Positions 1 to 7,018 are shown, numbered from the stretch's first letter. The stretch: 8,252 nt of DNA from Chloroflexota bacterium (GCA_030669775.1 DAOVCZ010000069.1:1-8252), one strand, 5' to 3'. Program-made: numbers and translations. Notes: generated from the sequence alone by a model not told the origin.

Positions 1-11
1 GCCTAATTTCC

Positions 12-1679
12 TTATGGTTGCTCACCCAGGACCACATCGAATGTGATTAATGTTCCATCCCGGAGGATTGTCAAGGATACCTGCTCTCCTGGACCAACCT
101 CTTGAAAGTAGACCGCTAATTCTTGGACTGTGGCGATATCATTTCCATCAGCGCTTACAATCACATCGCCACCGATTAGGATCTCTTCACCATTGATTGT
201 CACCGGTGTTTCACTGCCGATCAATCCAGCCTTTTCAGCTGGACTTTCCGGCTGGACCTCTACGACCAGAACTCCTTGTTGATCAGCAGATAACGTCATC
301 TCTTCAGTGATCTCTGGGGTCAACGGTAAGCCCATTATGCCTAACCAAGCACGCTCACTAGCTTCACCGGGTGGAGTCACAATCTGGGCTCTCTCAGCAG
401 GTCTCGCTTCAAGAGTCACCGTGACCTCAAGCAAATTCTCATCACGCAATACGGTCAACACAACCTGCTGCCCAACTACAGCATTTGCGGAGAGGTAGGC
501 GATTAGATCGTCCATATCTTCCACAATTTCTCCATCAATGGCCGTGATTACATCGCCACCGGCTTGCATATCCAATCCATCGATCGACATCTGGTTGTCG
601 CTGCCAAGTAAACCTGCTTTTTCAGCTGGTCCATCTGGGGTGACTGCTGCTACCATTGCACCACGCTGGTCCTTCTCAAGGTCCATCGCTGCGGCTAAAT
701 CGGGGAAGAGTGAAATACCACTTATTCCCAGGTAAGGATGGGCATAATTGCCATTTTCTATCAGCTCTGGAACCACTCGATCAACGATTGACGAAGGGAT
801 CACAAATCCAATCCCTGCGTTGGCACGCACTGGTGACTCGATCGCCGCGGTTACGCCGATCACTTCACCTTTATCATTCAGTAACACACCACCAGAATTT
901 CCTGGGTTGATCGGCGCATCGGTCTGGATCACATTCGGTATGCTGTAAATTAGACCACCAGCTAGTCCATCGCTGGCAGGCAAGGAACGACCCAATGCGC
1001 TCACGATGCCAACAGTCATAGTGCCTTCCAACCCAAACGGATTGCCGATTGCAATCGCCAGCTGCCCAACGCGCAGCAGTTCAGAATCTCCCATTTGCAC
1101 CGGTTGCAGCTGATCTGCAGGTAAATCAACTCGGATCACAGCCAGATCGCTGTCCGGGTCGGCACCAACCAGCTCTGCGGTAACAACAGTCTCATCTGAG
1201 AAAGTGACTTCGATTTTCTCAGCACCATCTACAACATGGTTGTTGGTGACAATATTTCCCTGGGTATCCCAAACAAAACCTGAACCCAGACCACGGTTGA
1301 GTGGTGGTTGGAATTCAGGAGCATCCGGAATTTGGGGTAGGTTAGGGAATAAATCCGGCATATCGGGCAACTGCACTGAACTGGGGAGAGCCTGACCGAC
1401 CACTCGAATATTCACCACAGATGGATTTACTCGTTCATAAATATTGATCAGTGTACTCTCATACGCGGCCAACAATCCTGGTTCGATGGGAGCAATGGGT
1501 GGCTGCTCAGCTTGTGCAGGCTGATCGGCTTCATTCTGTTCAGTTGTGTTGTCTTTAATAACATCATTGATTACATTAGAAGCTTCTGCAGGCAGCGCTG
1601 CCAGGGTAGGACTGCAGGCCGCAGCAAATAATGCAATCAATAGAAAAATAACCGGTAAGGTTCGAATTTTCTTCTGCAT
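12..1679 (-). CDS. htrA: HtrA/DegP-like serine protease, predicted lipoprotein with two PDZ domains
   Basis: Predicted envelope protease of the trypsin-like S1C (HtrA/DegP) family, which degrades or refolds damaged exported proteins. The 555-residue product starts with a basic region and hydrophobic stretch ending in a lipobox (A-A-A-C, Cys22), so it should be lipid-anchored outside the membrane. An Asn/Gln/Pro-rich linker (about 31-70) precedes the protease domain. The catalytic triad reads as His148 (NNHVVDG), Asp178 (DPDSDLAV) and Ser262 (NPGNSGG). A proline-rich loop lies at about 97-130. PDZ1 spans about 316-428 and PDZ2 about 445-552; both share a PAEKAGL...GGDVI core with an insertion in the middle, suggesting internal duplication. 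I start at ATG 1679, not the farther upstream TTG at 1805, because GAGGTGA lies just before it and the signal peptide follows directly. It lies downstream of a two-component system and probably answers to it. All key residues are present. Confidence 0.96.
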   Translation of the reverse strand: MQKKIRTLPVIFLLIALFAAACSPTLAALPAEASNVINDVIKDNTTEQNEADQPAQAEQPPIAPIEPGLLAAYESTLINIYERVNPSVVNIRVVGQALPSSVQLPDMPDLFPNLPQIPDAPEFQPPLNRGLGSGFVWDTQGNIVTNNHVVDGAEKIEVTFSDETVVTAELVGADPDSDLAVIRVDLPADQLQPVQMGDSELLRVGQLAIAIGNPFGLEGTMTVGIVSALGRSLPASDGLAGGLIYSIPNVIQTDAPINPGNSGGVLLNDKGEVIGVTAAIESPVRANAGIGFVIPSSIVDRVVPELIENGNYAHPYLGISGISLFPDLAAAMDLEKDQRGAMVAAVTPDGPAEKAGLLGSDNQMSIDGLDMQAGGDVITAIDGEIVEDMDDLIAYLSANAVVGQQVVLTVLRDENLLEVTVTLEARPAERAQIVTPPGEASERAWLGIMGLPLTPEITEEMTLSADQQGVLVVEVQPESPAEKAGLIGSETPVTINGEEILIGGDVIVSADGNDIATVQELAVYFQEVGPGEQVSLTILRDGTLITFDVVLGEQP

Positions 1680-1681
1680 GT

Positions 1682-1688
1682 TCACCTC
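1682..1688 (-). promoter_or_regulatory. Ribosome binding site fixing the htrA start
   Basis: GAGGTGA on the minus strand; its GAGG core lies five bases before ATG 1679. It supports the shorter, lipoprotein form of HtrA over the 42-residue upstream extension, which would run through the regulatory repeats and lacks its own Shine-Dalgarno sequence. Confidence 0.85.
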
Positions 1689-1757
1689 AATATTAAAAAA
1701 AGAAACCATTACGATGGCATAAAGATACCCTGTCTTTCCTCCTGGGTCTTTAAAAAT

Positions 1758-1788
1758 AGCTTGTGTTAAGCTTAAGGTCAGCTTAAGG
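1758..1788 (-). promoter_or_regulatory. Phased 11-bp direct repeats upstream of htrA, probable response-regulator box
   Basis: On the plus strand AGCTTAAGG occurs at 1769-1777 and again at 1780-1788, exactly 11 bp apart. A partial third copy (AGCTT, 1758-1762) keeps the same phase. Direct repeats with an 11-bp period are the hallmark of tandem binding by OmpR/PhoB-type winged-helix regulators, and such a regulator is encoded just upstream at 3262-3963. The repeats lie about 80-110 bp before the htrA start. A possible -10 (TATTTT in gene sense, 1753-1758) abuts them, but the -10 is uncertain. The site assignment is inference from geometry. Confidence 0.65.
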
Positions 1789-1849
1789 GGTAAATAGCTA
1801 GACAATCCAACTAAAAGTAAATCGCTTGATATCTATTTAGATTTTAGGA

Positions 1850-3265
1850 TTACGATTTTGGTAACCAGATTGTGAACTGGCTTCCACCATTTGGCGTGCT
1901 TTGTAATTCGATTTCTCCGCCATGAGCATGGAGAATATCCCGGGCGATACTTAGACCTAATCCCATACCCTGTCTGATCTTACGACCTTGATCTCCGCGA
2001 TAGAAAGGTTCAAATACCAGTTCCTGCTCTTCTCTAGCTATTCCGGGACCCGTATCAACGAACCTGATCCAAACTTGTTCTTCGGCTGTATCTACTGAAA
2101 CGGATATCGAACCCCCGCCAGGCGTATATTTAACGGCATTACTGGCCAGATTGCCAATCACTTGCCCCATTCGGATTGGATCGGCAGAAATATGTAAAGT
2201 ACCTGTGGGATATTCTTCCGTCCAATGGATTTGTTTCCCCCCAGCAGCCTGCTTCCAGGGCAACAGCACCTTAGGCAACCAATCGTTCACGACCAAATCT
2301 TCTTTGTTTAGCTCCAGGGTGCCAATCACCTCATCATGCAGGTGGGCTAACTCCTCAAGGACATGCTGCATCCCGTCCGCCTCTTCATCCATTCCTTTTG
2401 TCAGCTCGATCAATAGCTGGGGGTCTCGATCAGCTCCTCTAAGGATCGATTGTATTCCCGATCGCATCGCTCCCAATGGCCGCCCGAGTTCGTGTACTAA
2501 ATTAGCCAGGAGATGGCGTCGCGCGGCTTCCAGCTCCTCGAGACGTTCAACAAGGTAGTTTACAGACCTCGAAAGTTCCCGGATTTCATCTGGTCCTTCT
2601 TCCGGCAAAATCTCATCCCTCTCCCCTTGGGCGACACCGTAAATTGCGCTCGTCACCTGTCTGATCGGATTACCGATATTCAATCCCAAGATCGATCCCA
2701 AAGTAGTGCCCACAAGAAGACCAATGATCAAAACGACAGTGATCAGGTTCCTCAATCGTGACAGAAATTGATAAAGCGCTGCGCTGCGGTAGCTCACCCG
2801 CACAACTCCGATCACATCCTCTTGCGGTGTGGTCACTGGAGAAAAAACATCAACCAGTACATCTCGCAAGCGAAAGATTGAGTAATTAGTAAGCACAACC
2901 TCTTCCCCCTCCGTGGCTTGAGATAAACCATCTGTTTGCAACACCTTCCCAAATTGATCCGTGTCACTGCTGTCACTGGAGAATAATAATCTACCATTTT
3001 CATCCAGGAACATAACCCGAATTGCTGGATCTATCTCCACTCGATTGAGCATGTTGCTGACAATCACTGGGTTGCCAAAAAGTTGGAACTCGGCCCGGCT
3101 CAGCTCTGCCAGATACCTGGCATCCTGGGAAAGATTTTCGGCAATGGAGGGCAGCAGAAATTGTGTTTCCAGCACAAAAAATAAAGCAATTGCAGCCAAT
3201 GGAATCGTCACCAAAATTGGCAGAATGTGGCTGAAGATCAAGCGATTGCGAAGCGAGCGAATCAC
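1850..3265 (-). CDS. Membrane sensor histidine kinase (HAMP, HisKA, HATPase_c)
   Basis: A 471-residue transmembrane kinase that should autophosphorylate and pass phosphate to the adjacent regulator. TM1 is about residues 10-33. An extracytoplasmic sensor of about 135 residues follows, with a Cache/PAS-like stretch (VMFLDENGRLLFSSD, 84-98). TM2 is about 171-195, then HAMP to about 246. The H-box is at 255-264 (LVHELGRPLG) with phospho-acceptor His258; the usual Arg after H-E-L is Gly here. The ATPase domain shows the N box (Asn376), G1 box D404-T-G-P-G408, F box (417-421) and G2 box (GMGLGL, 433-438). The GTG start at 3265 overlaps the regulator's TGA as GTGA, implying translational coupling in one operon. 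The ligand cannot be read from sequence; the htrA neighbour suggests envelope stress. A short palindrome (ATCTA-TT-TAGAT) lies just past the stop, but no clear terminator is seen. Confidence 0.95.
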   Translation of the reverse strand: MIRSLRNRLIFSHILPILVTIPLAAIALFFVLETQFLLPSIAENLSQDARYLAELSRAEFQLFGNPVIVSNMLNRVEIDPAIRVMFLDENGRLLFSSDSSDTDQFGKVLQTDGLSQATEGEEVVLTNYSIFRLRDVLVDVFSPVTTPQEDVIGVVRVSYRSAALYQFLSRLRNLITVVLIIGLLVGTTLGSILGLNIGNPIRQVTSAIYGVAQGERDEILPEEGPDEIRELSRSVNYLVERLEELEAARRHLLANLVHELGRPLGAMRSGIQSILRGADRDPQLLIELTKGMDEEADGMQHVLEELAHLHDEVIGTLELNKEDLVVNDWLPKVLLPWKQAAGGKQIHWTEEYPTGTLHISADPIRMGQVIGNLASNAVKYTPGGGSISVSVDTAEEQVWIRFVDTGPGIAREEQELVFEPFYRGDQGRKIRQGMGLGLSIARDILHAHGGEIELQSTPNGGSQFTIWLPKS

Positions 3266-3963
3266 CCTGACTCCTGAGGTTCAAATTTATAACCTTTTCC
3301 ACGCACCGTCAAAATGCGCTGTGGATGGTTCGGTGTATGTTCAATTTTTTCTCTCAACCAGCGAATATGCACATAGACCACCTGAGGTTGCCCCATGTAC
3401 TCCGCACCCCAAACCCGCGCTAAAAGATCCTCAACTGTAATCACTCGCTTTGGCTCTGATGCCAGTGTATACAGCAGGTCAAACTCACGTGGCGCCAAAT
3501 CTACCTGCTTGCCAGCTACTCTTACCGAATGTGCATTGGCATCGATCTCGATATCTCCGACCACTAAAACAGACTGTTCAGGGGAAGGTAATGCTGGATT
3601 TGTGACTCTGCGCAATACTGCTTTAATCCGTGCCTGGAGCACGTCCACATCAAATGGTTTGGTAACATAATCATCCGCACCTAACTCCAAACCAACCACC
3701 TCATCCAACTCCCGGCGACGAGCAGTGAGAAAAATCACCGGCAATTCGAACTGCTCTTTGAATAACCGCAGCGCGTCTAAGCCGTCCATTCCCGGCAGAC
3801 CAATATCAAGAAGCACCAAATCAGGTGGGGTCAGCTGTAAAACTTCGAGGCCATCCTCAGCACTTGCGGCTGTGTTCACCTCATATCCAGCTTGCTCTAA
3901 GTTGAACGCCAGGCTGCGTCGTAGAAGTTCATCGTCATCAACGATCAAAATTCGTTTCGCCAT
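3262..3963 (-). CDS. OmpR/PhoB-family two-component response regulator
   Basis: A 233-residue DNA-binding regulator and the cognate partner of the overlapping kinase. The receiver domain (about 3-118) has the acidic pair Asp9/Asp10, phospho-acceptor Asp53 (LLDIGLPGMDG), Thr80 and Lys102 (TKPF). All five key receiver residues are present, so it should be phosphorylated normally. The C-terminal winged-helix domain (about 131-229) has the family landmarks APREFDLL, the recognition-helix region VVYVHIRWLREKIE and the wing ILTVRGKGYKF. Length is typical. ATG 3963 has GGAGA at 3970-3974 with good spacing. It is the first gene of the regulator-kinase operon. Phased repeats sharing a GCTTAAG core occur before both this gene and htrA, which fits autoregulation plus control of the protease. 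Close analogues in role are CpxR and CssR, but orthology is not claimed. Confidence 0.96.
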   Translation of the reverse strand: MAKRILIVDDDELLRRSLAFNLEQAGYEVNTAASAEDGLEVLQLTPPDLVLLDIGLPGMDGLDALRLFKEQFELPVIFLTARRRELDEVVGLELGADDYVTKPFDVDVLQARIKAVLRRVTNPALPSPEQSVLVVGDIEIDANAHSVRVAGKQVDLAPREFDLLYTLASEPKRVITVEDLLARVWGAEYMGQPQVVYVHIRWLREKIEHTPNHPQRILTVRGKGYKFEPQESG

Positions 3964-4055
3964 AGAAAATCTCCATGGGATTGTAACGCATACTGGCTTA
4001 TCTTATGTCGTTTTCCAAAGTGATTGTTTTCTCACCATAAATTCCAAATTTCTCG

Positions 4056-4094
4056 GTGATAAAATCCCCCGTCTCTATGAATTTACCTTATCAC
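4056..4094 (-). repeat. Inverted repeat in the response-regulator leader
   Basis: GTGATAA at 4056-4062 and TTATCAC at 4088-4094 form a perfect 7-bp inverted repeat separated by 25 bases. It lies between the upstream direct repeats and the regulator start. It could be an operator half-site pair or a weak leader stem; a possible -10 (TAAATT in gene sense, 4080-4085) lies inside it. The sequence does not decide its role. Confidence 0.35.
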
Positions 4095-4104
4095 AAATGG
4101 GTGC

Positions 4105-4139
4105 TTGATCTCAGCTGTTAACAATTGATCTTAAGCTGT
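4105..4139 (-). promoter_or_regulatory. Direct repeat upstream of the response regulator, possible autoregulatory box
   Basis: On the plus strand TTGATCT-C-AGCTGT (4105-4118) is repeated as TTGATCT-TA-AGCTGT (4125-4139). The AGCTGT parts are 21 bp apart, about two helical turns. The second copy contains CTTAAGCT (4130-4137), the reverse complement of the AGCTTAAG seen twice before htrA. Position and similarity suggest autoregulation by the encoded OmpR-type protein. Orientation relative to the gene is opposite to that at htrA, so this is a hypothesis. Confidence 0.5.
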
Positions 4140-4192
4140 CGTGAAAATCGATCGGAATTTAATTATTCATCCATCACTGGAGTTGGTTCTGA

Positions 4193-5245
4193 TTACTCCT
4201 GGACTTCATCCTGGGAGGAAAGTGCACTTGTCGATGAAGCATAAGCGATCTTCTGTTTGCGGATGCTCCACAACGAGAGAATCATCTTCTCGATCTTTTC
4301 TCTACCCTCAGTTGAGGGTGACAAGGGAGGGTTGATGATTGAATCAACGATAAATACAGGCCGGCTACGGATTTTCTCCAGAGATCGAAATAATCGCTCC
4401 CCGAATACGCCCATCATTCCCAACTGAACTCCGATAATTAAAACGATTGCACTAGTCAGCATCCACCAGTCAGGAACGAATTGTTGGGTGTATTCACTGG
4501 CAAAGATGAGTCCAATGGCGGCTAATGCGCCAAGTATGGCGAGAAATAATCCAATCGAAAAGCTCGTCCGGAAAGTCTTTGGGGAATAAATCCCCTCCGA
4601 ATATTCAAGCGATATCTCTTGATCCCGGAAGGTTAACCGTTTTGCCTCACCCTCTTGAGCTAGTAAAGAATATTCCACCAGGTGAGGTTTAAAGCCGGTC
4701 CAGGCGAGGGTTTCAATGATATCGCTGAAGGGATCAGTGATTTGAGAAAGAATAATGAAAACATCTTTATCAATCAGGAGACTGCTGATATCCTGGAAAT
4801 AAATTCGGTTGGGAAATAATTTTCGCCGAAAGAAATTTTCACTGTAAAGTTTGCTTCTCGATCTGGGGATTGGAATTGCCCATTTACCAAAAACAATTTT
4901 CGCACTTGATTCCCAATGGTGAATTAGTTCTCCGAACACTTGGCTGGGATCGAGATTTCTCCCGGAGAAAAATCCTGCACAATCCCCTGAAGCGTAAGTG
5001 ATGCCAGCCAAAAATGAAGCAGTTGGACCGAAATCGCGTGTTAAGGAAATAACCCTGTAACGTTTATCATTTTTAGCTTTATCTTTGAGTGCCTGCAAGG
5101 ATTCTGGATATGAGCCATCATCAACAAAGATAAACTCAAAATCATGTCCTGTAACCTCAGAAGCCAGGGTTTCGAGCTGTCTGGTTTGAAGAACTAATCT
5201 GTTAACCCGATGTGTTACCGGAATAATTATTGAAACTAATCCCAT
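4193..5245 (-). CDS. GtrB/ArnC/DPM1-like family-2 glycosyltransferase with altered DxD motif
   Basis: A 350-residue membrane GT2 homologue. The family moves a sugar from a nucleotide donor to a polyprenyl phosphate. The N-terminal GT-A fold shows VSIIIPV (4-10), VDDGS (41-45) and SLTRDFGPTASFLAGITYASGD (68-89), close to ArnC/GtrB proteins. Two membrane helices follow (about 230-250 and 262-282), then the family tail GVFGERLFRSLEKIRSRPVFIV and a charged extension. Oddly, aligning from the Gly-Asp at 87-88 without gaps, the DxD that binds metal and nucleotide becomes Ser94-Gly95-Arg96, while Asp99-Pro100 still match the flank. The usual later Arg before G-x-SK is also missing (AQEGEAK, 197-202). 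The reading frame is intact, so this is not simple decay. I prefer ATG 5245 over the TTG at 5251, given GGAG at 5253-5256. It follows the aminotransferase after 115 bp and is probably cotranscribed. Confidence 0.88.
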   Translation of the reverse strand: MGLVSIIIPVTHRVNRLVLQTRQLETLASEVTGHDFEFIFVDDGSYPESLQALKDKAKNDKRYRVISLTRDFGPTASFLAGITYASGDCAGFFSGRNLDPSQVFGELIHHWESSAKIVFGKWAIPIPRSRSKLYSENFFRRKLFPNRIYFQDISSLLIDKDVFIILSQITDPFSDIIETLAWTGFKPHLVEYSLLAQEGEAKRLTFRDQEISLEYSEGIYSPKTFRTSFSIGLFLAILGALAAIGLIFASEYTQQFVPDWWMLTSAIVLIIGVQLGMMGVFGERLFRSLEKIRSRPVFIVDSIINPPLSPSTEGREKIEKMILSLWSIRKQKIAYASSTSALSSQDEVQE

Positions 5246-5252
5246 TCGCAAT

Positions 5253-5256
5253 CTCC
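5253..5256 (-). promoter_or_regulatory. Ribosome binding site deciding the glycosyltransferase start
   Basis: GGAG in gene sense lies seven bases before ATG 5245 but only one base before the in-frame TTG at 5251. The spacing therefore favours ATG 5245, which trims two residues. Confidence 0.7.
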
Positions 5257-5360
5257 GCCCCGAAGATTTACCCTTGATTTAGCGATTATCCCACCAATAT
5301 CTTCATTATTTGAAGCCTAATAAATTCAAGATAATTCAAAACAAGCACGAGAACACGATC

Positions 5361-6548
5361 CTAGATATCTGCCAGGCTCTCATTAACTGCCGCACACACT
5401 TGTTCAACCTCCCAGGAACTTAACTCAGGGTAGCAGGGGAGAGATAACACTTCAGCACATGCTTTCTCAGTTTCTGGCAGCCTGCCCCGGGGATAACTCG
5501 AATTCAAGCCTACAGTTTGCAGGTGATCAGGTATTGGATAATGTACTGCACTACCTATCCCCTTTCGTTTTAGATGATCCTGAACAAGATCCCGCTGAGA
5601 GGTGCGGACAACAAATAGTTGAAACACCGAACCATTTGATGGAGAATCCCAGTGTAGTTTGGAATTTGAAGATTCGAGATGAATGTTGTATGTCTGAGCA
5701 ATCATCCGTCTTCGTAAATTCCACACTTCGAGCATAGGCAGCTTCGCTCTGAGTACAGCTGCTTGAATTTCGTTCATTAAACTGGATTTTCCTAAGATAT
5801 CGTAGGAATTTTGATCGGAGCTGGAACCATTCCTGCGAATCTCACGCGCTTTTTCCGCAATTTTCCGATCATGAGTGATGATCCCTCCTGCCTCTCCCAA
5901 TGCACCCAAGTTTTTAGTGGGAGAAAAACAAAAACAACCGATCACACCCCAAGTTCCAACATTCTTTCCATCCAGAATTGCCCCATTGGCTTGAAAGCAA
6001 TCCTCTATCAGGAGTAGATCGTGTTGATCAGCAATGTCTTGCAGTTTGTTAATGTCCGCAACTCGTCCATGCAGGTGAGTGACGATTACCACCCGGCTTT
6101 GAGGTGTGACTGCACTCGCCAAACCCTCAGGTGACATCGTCAATGTGAGTGGGTCAATCTCGACAAATTGGGGGATAGCACCGATATCTCGAATTGCTGA
6201 TGTACTGTGCATTCCGGCATTTGCTACAGTAAGTACCCTGTCTCCTTCTTTCACCCCAAGTGCTCTTAAACCGATCTCTATCGCCTCTGAACCACTTGAC
6301 ACACCAATACAATAAGGCACCCTATTAAGAGCCGCGAATTCGCCCTCAAACCCTTCTGTCTCTGGTCCGGAGGTATAAATTCCACTTTCAAGTACGCGGT
6401 TAATCGCCATTTTTATTTCGTACTTATATTGAGTATTTTGGCGAGTTAAATCAATATATGGTACCTTGTTGAAGAGTTCAGGCGTTTTATCGCCTTCGAG
6501 ATTTTCAATCTCATCCGTCTCAACTGCTGGCAAACTAGTCATGTCCAT
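5361..6548 (-). CDS. DegT/DnrJ/EryC1-family PLP-dependent sugar aminotransferase
   Basis: A 395-residue cytoplasmic aminotransferase of the family that puts an amino group on a keto-sugar nucleotide. After a non-conserved head of about 28 residues comes the substrate-side motif VPYIDLTRQN. Cofactor-site motifs follow: GVSSGSEAIEIGLRALGV (82-99), THLHGRVADI (157-166, the common Tyr being His160), IEDCFQANGA (181-190), and FSPTKNLGALGEAGG (208-222), whose Lys212 should form the PLP Schiff base. MNEIQAAVLRAKL (258-270) and GSAVHYPIPDHLQ (332-344) are also typical. The pattern is nearer FdtB/QdtB/DesV 3-keto-sugar enzymes than ArnB, but the exact sugar cannot be read. The gene precedes an ArnC/GtrB-like glycosyltransferase, suggesting a lipid-linked or surface amino sugar. 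ATG 6548 is used; the ribosome site is weak (AGG 11 bases upstream) and ATG 6542 is an alternative start. Confidence 0.94.
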   Translation of the reverse strand: MDMTSLPAVETDEIENLEGDKTPELFNKVPYIDLTRQNTQYKYEIKMAINRVLESGIYTSGPETEGFEGEFAALNRVPYCIGVSSGSEAIEIGLRALGVKEGDRVLTVANAGMHSTSAIRDIGAIPQFVEIDPLTLTMSPEGLASAVTPQSRVVIVTHLHGRVADINKLQDIADQHDLLLIEDCFQANGAILDGKNVGTWGVIGCFCFSPTKNLGALGEAGGIITHDRKIAEKAREIRRNGSSSDQNSYDILGKSSLMNEIQAAVLRAKLPMLEVWNLRRRMIAQTYNIHLESSNSKLHWDSPSNGSVFQLFVVRTSQRDLVQDHLKRKGIGSAVHYPIPDHLQTVGLNSSYPRGRLPETEKACAEVLSLPCYPELSSWEVEQVCAAVNESLADI

Positions 6549-6599
6549 GAATAATCAAACCTAATCTATCGGATAATTGACCCATTAATGATTGGGGAA

Positions 6600-6755
6600 T
6601 CAATCTCTGGTCTTGATATAACCTTTGACCAAGGTGCATTTCCTTTCCACAGGTTCCAATGTGTGGAAACTTGGTTTGGGTTTTACCAAACCGTATAGCC
6701 AGGGACTCACACAAATAAATCCAAGAAAAGCAATGAATAATGGAATGTAGATCAA
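6600..6755 (-). CDS. Possible small single-helix membrane protein (doubtful)
   Basis: A 51-codon frame from TTG 6755 to TGA 6600, preceded by GGGAGG with a 4-base gap. It encodes a hydrophobic helix (about residues 1-24, LIYIPLFIAFLGFICVSPWL) then a basic, soluble tail. It lies 51 bp before the aminotransferase on the same strand. The frame stays open upstream to 6824 with more hydrophobic codons, so it could instead be the C-terminal end of a lost polytopic membrane protein. Against coding, three perfect hairpins overlap its second half. I do not recognise the product. Confidence 0.3.
   Translation of the reverse strand: MIYIPLFIAFLGFICVSPWLYGLVKPKPSFHTLEPVERKCTLVKGYIKTRD
6621..6692 (-). 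other. Three consecutive hairpins in the aminotransferase leader
   Basis: Three perfect inverted repeats stand in a row: GGTTTGG/CCAAACC (6673-6679 and 6686-6692, 6-base loop), TTTCCACA/TGTGGAAA (6644-6651 and 6662-6669, 10-base loop) and ACCTT/AAGGT (6621-6625 and 6631-6635, 5-base loop). The first two are three bases apart. They lie 70-145 bases before the aminotransferase start and would be transcribed with it. No T-run follows, so they are not a classical terminator. A structured leader RNA is possible; no known riboswitch class was recognised. Confidence 0.45.
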
Positions 6756-6839
6756 GTTACCTCCCGAGATATCAACTAATGTGAAAAAGATACAGTTTAA
6801 TAAATAAATTACCTTCTTTGATTCCTAATCGGGGTGAAT

Positions 6840-6917
6840 TCACTCTTCTAAACAACTTAACCTAGCGATCCTCTGAGCAGTCTCACCCCAAGTTGAGGCG
6901 TTAGCCAGAAATATCTG
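6840..6917 (-). pseudogene. Possible C-terminal remnant of a GT4-type glycosyltransferase
   Basis: A 25-codon open frame ends in TGA (6840-6842) and reads ANASTWGETAQRIARLSCLEE at its end. This resembles the usual C-terminus of family-4 glycosyltransferases (S-W-x-x-x-A-x-R...LY-x-x-L). A TAA lies immediately upstream in frame, and neighbouring frames show no clear continuation. It may be the eroded tail of a gene once next to the sugar genes, or chance. Confidence 0.2.
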
Positions 6918-7018
6918 TTAGATGGAAACAAACTTAAGCCAACACCTCCCCGGATCCATGCTCCCAATCTCAAATCGCCCGCCTGCCGAGTACGGATCTA
7001 AAAACAATAGTGCTTAAG

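Noticed and set aside
1680..1805. N-terminal extension of HtrA to the TTG at 1805
   Set aside because: It would put translation through the regulatory repeats, has no ribosome site, and buries the lipoprotein signal. ATG 1679 has GAGGTGA before it.
2151..2558. 135-codon plus-strand frame inside the histidine kinase
   Set aside because: Antisense shadow of a clear kinase domain; low-complexity Ser/Arg content and no family resemblance.
2961..3440. 159-codon plus-strand frame across the kinase/regulator junction
   Set aside because: It runs antisense to two well-supported overlapping genes and has no recognisable domain.
3725..4108. 127-codon plus-strand frame antisense to the regulator
   Set aside because: Shadow of the receiver domain; Ser/Arg-rich and without motifs.
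3964..4192. Antisense or small RNA gene in the gap before the regulator
   Set aside because: No promoter-terminator pair is visible; the repeats are better explained as regulator sites.
6621..6692. Known riboswitch or T-box in the aminotransferase leader
   Set aside because: No conserved core of any class I know could be matched, only simple hairpins.
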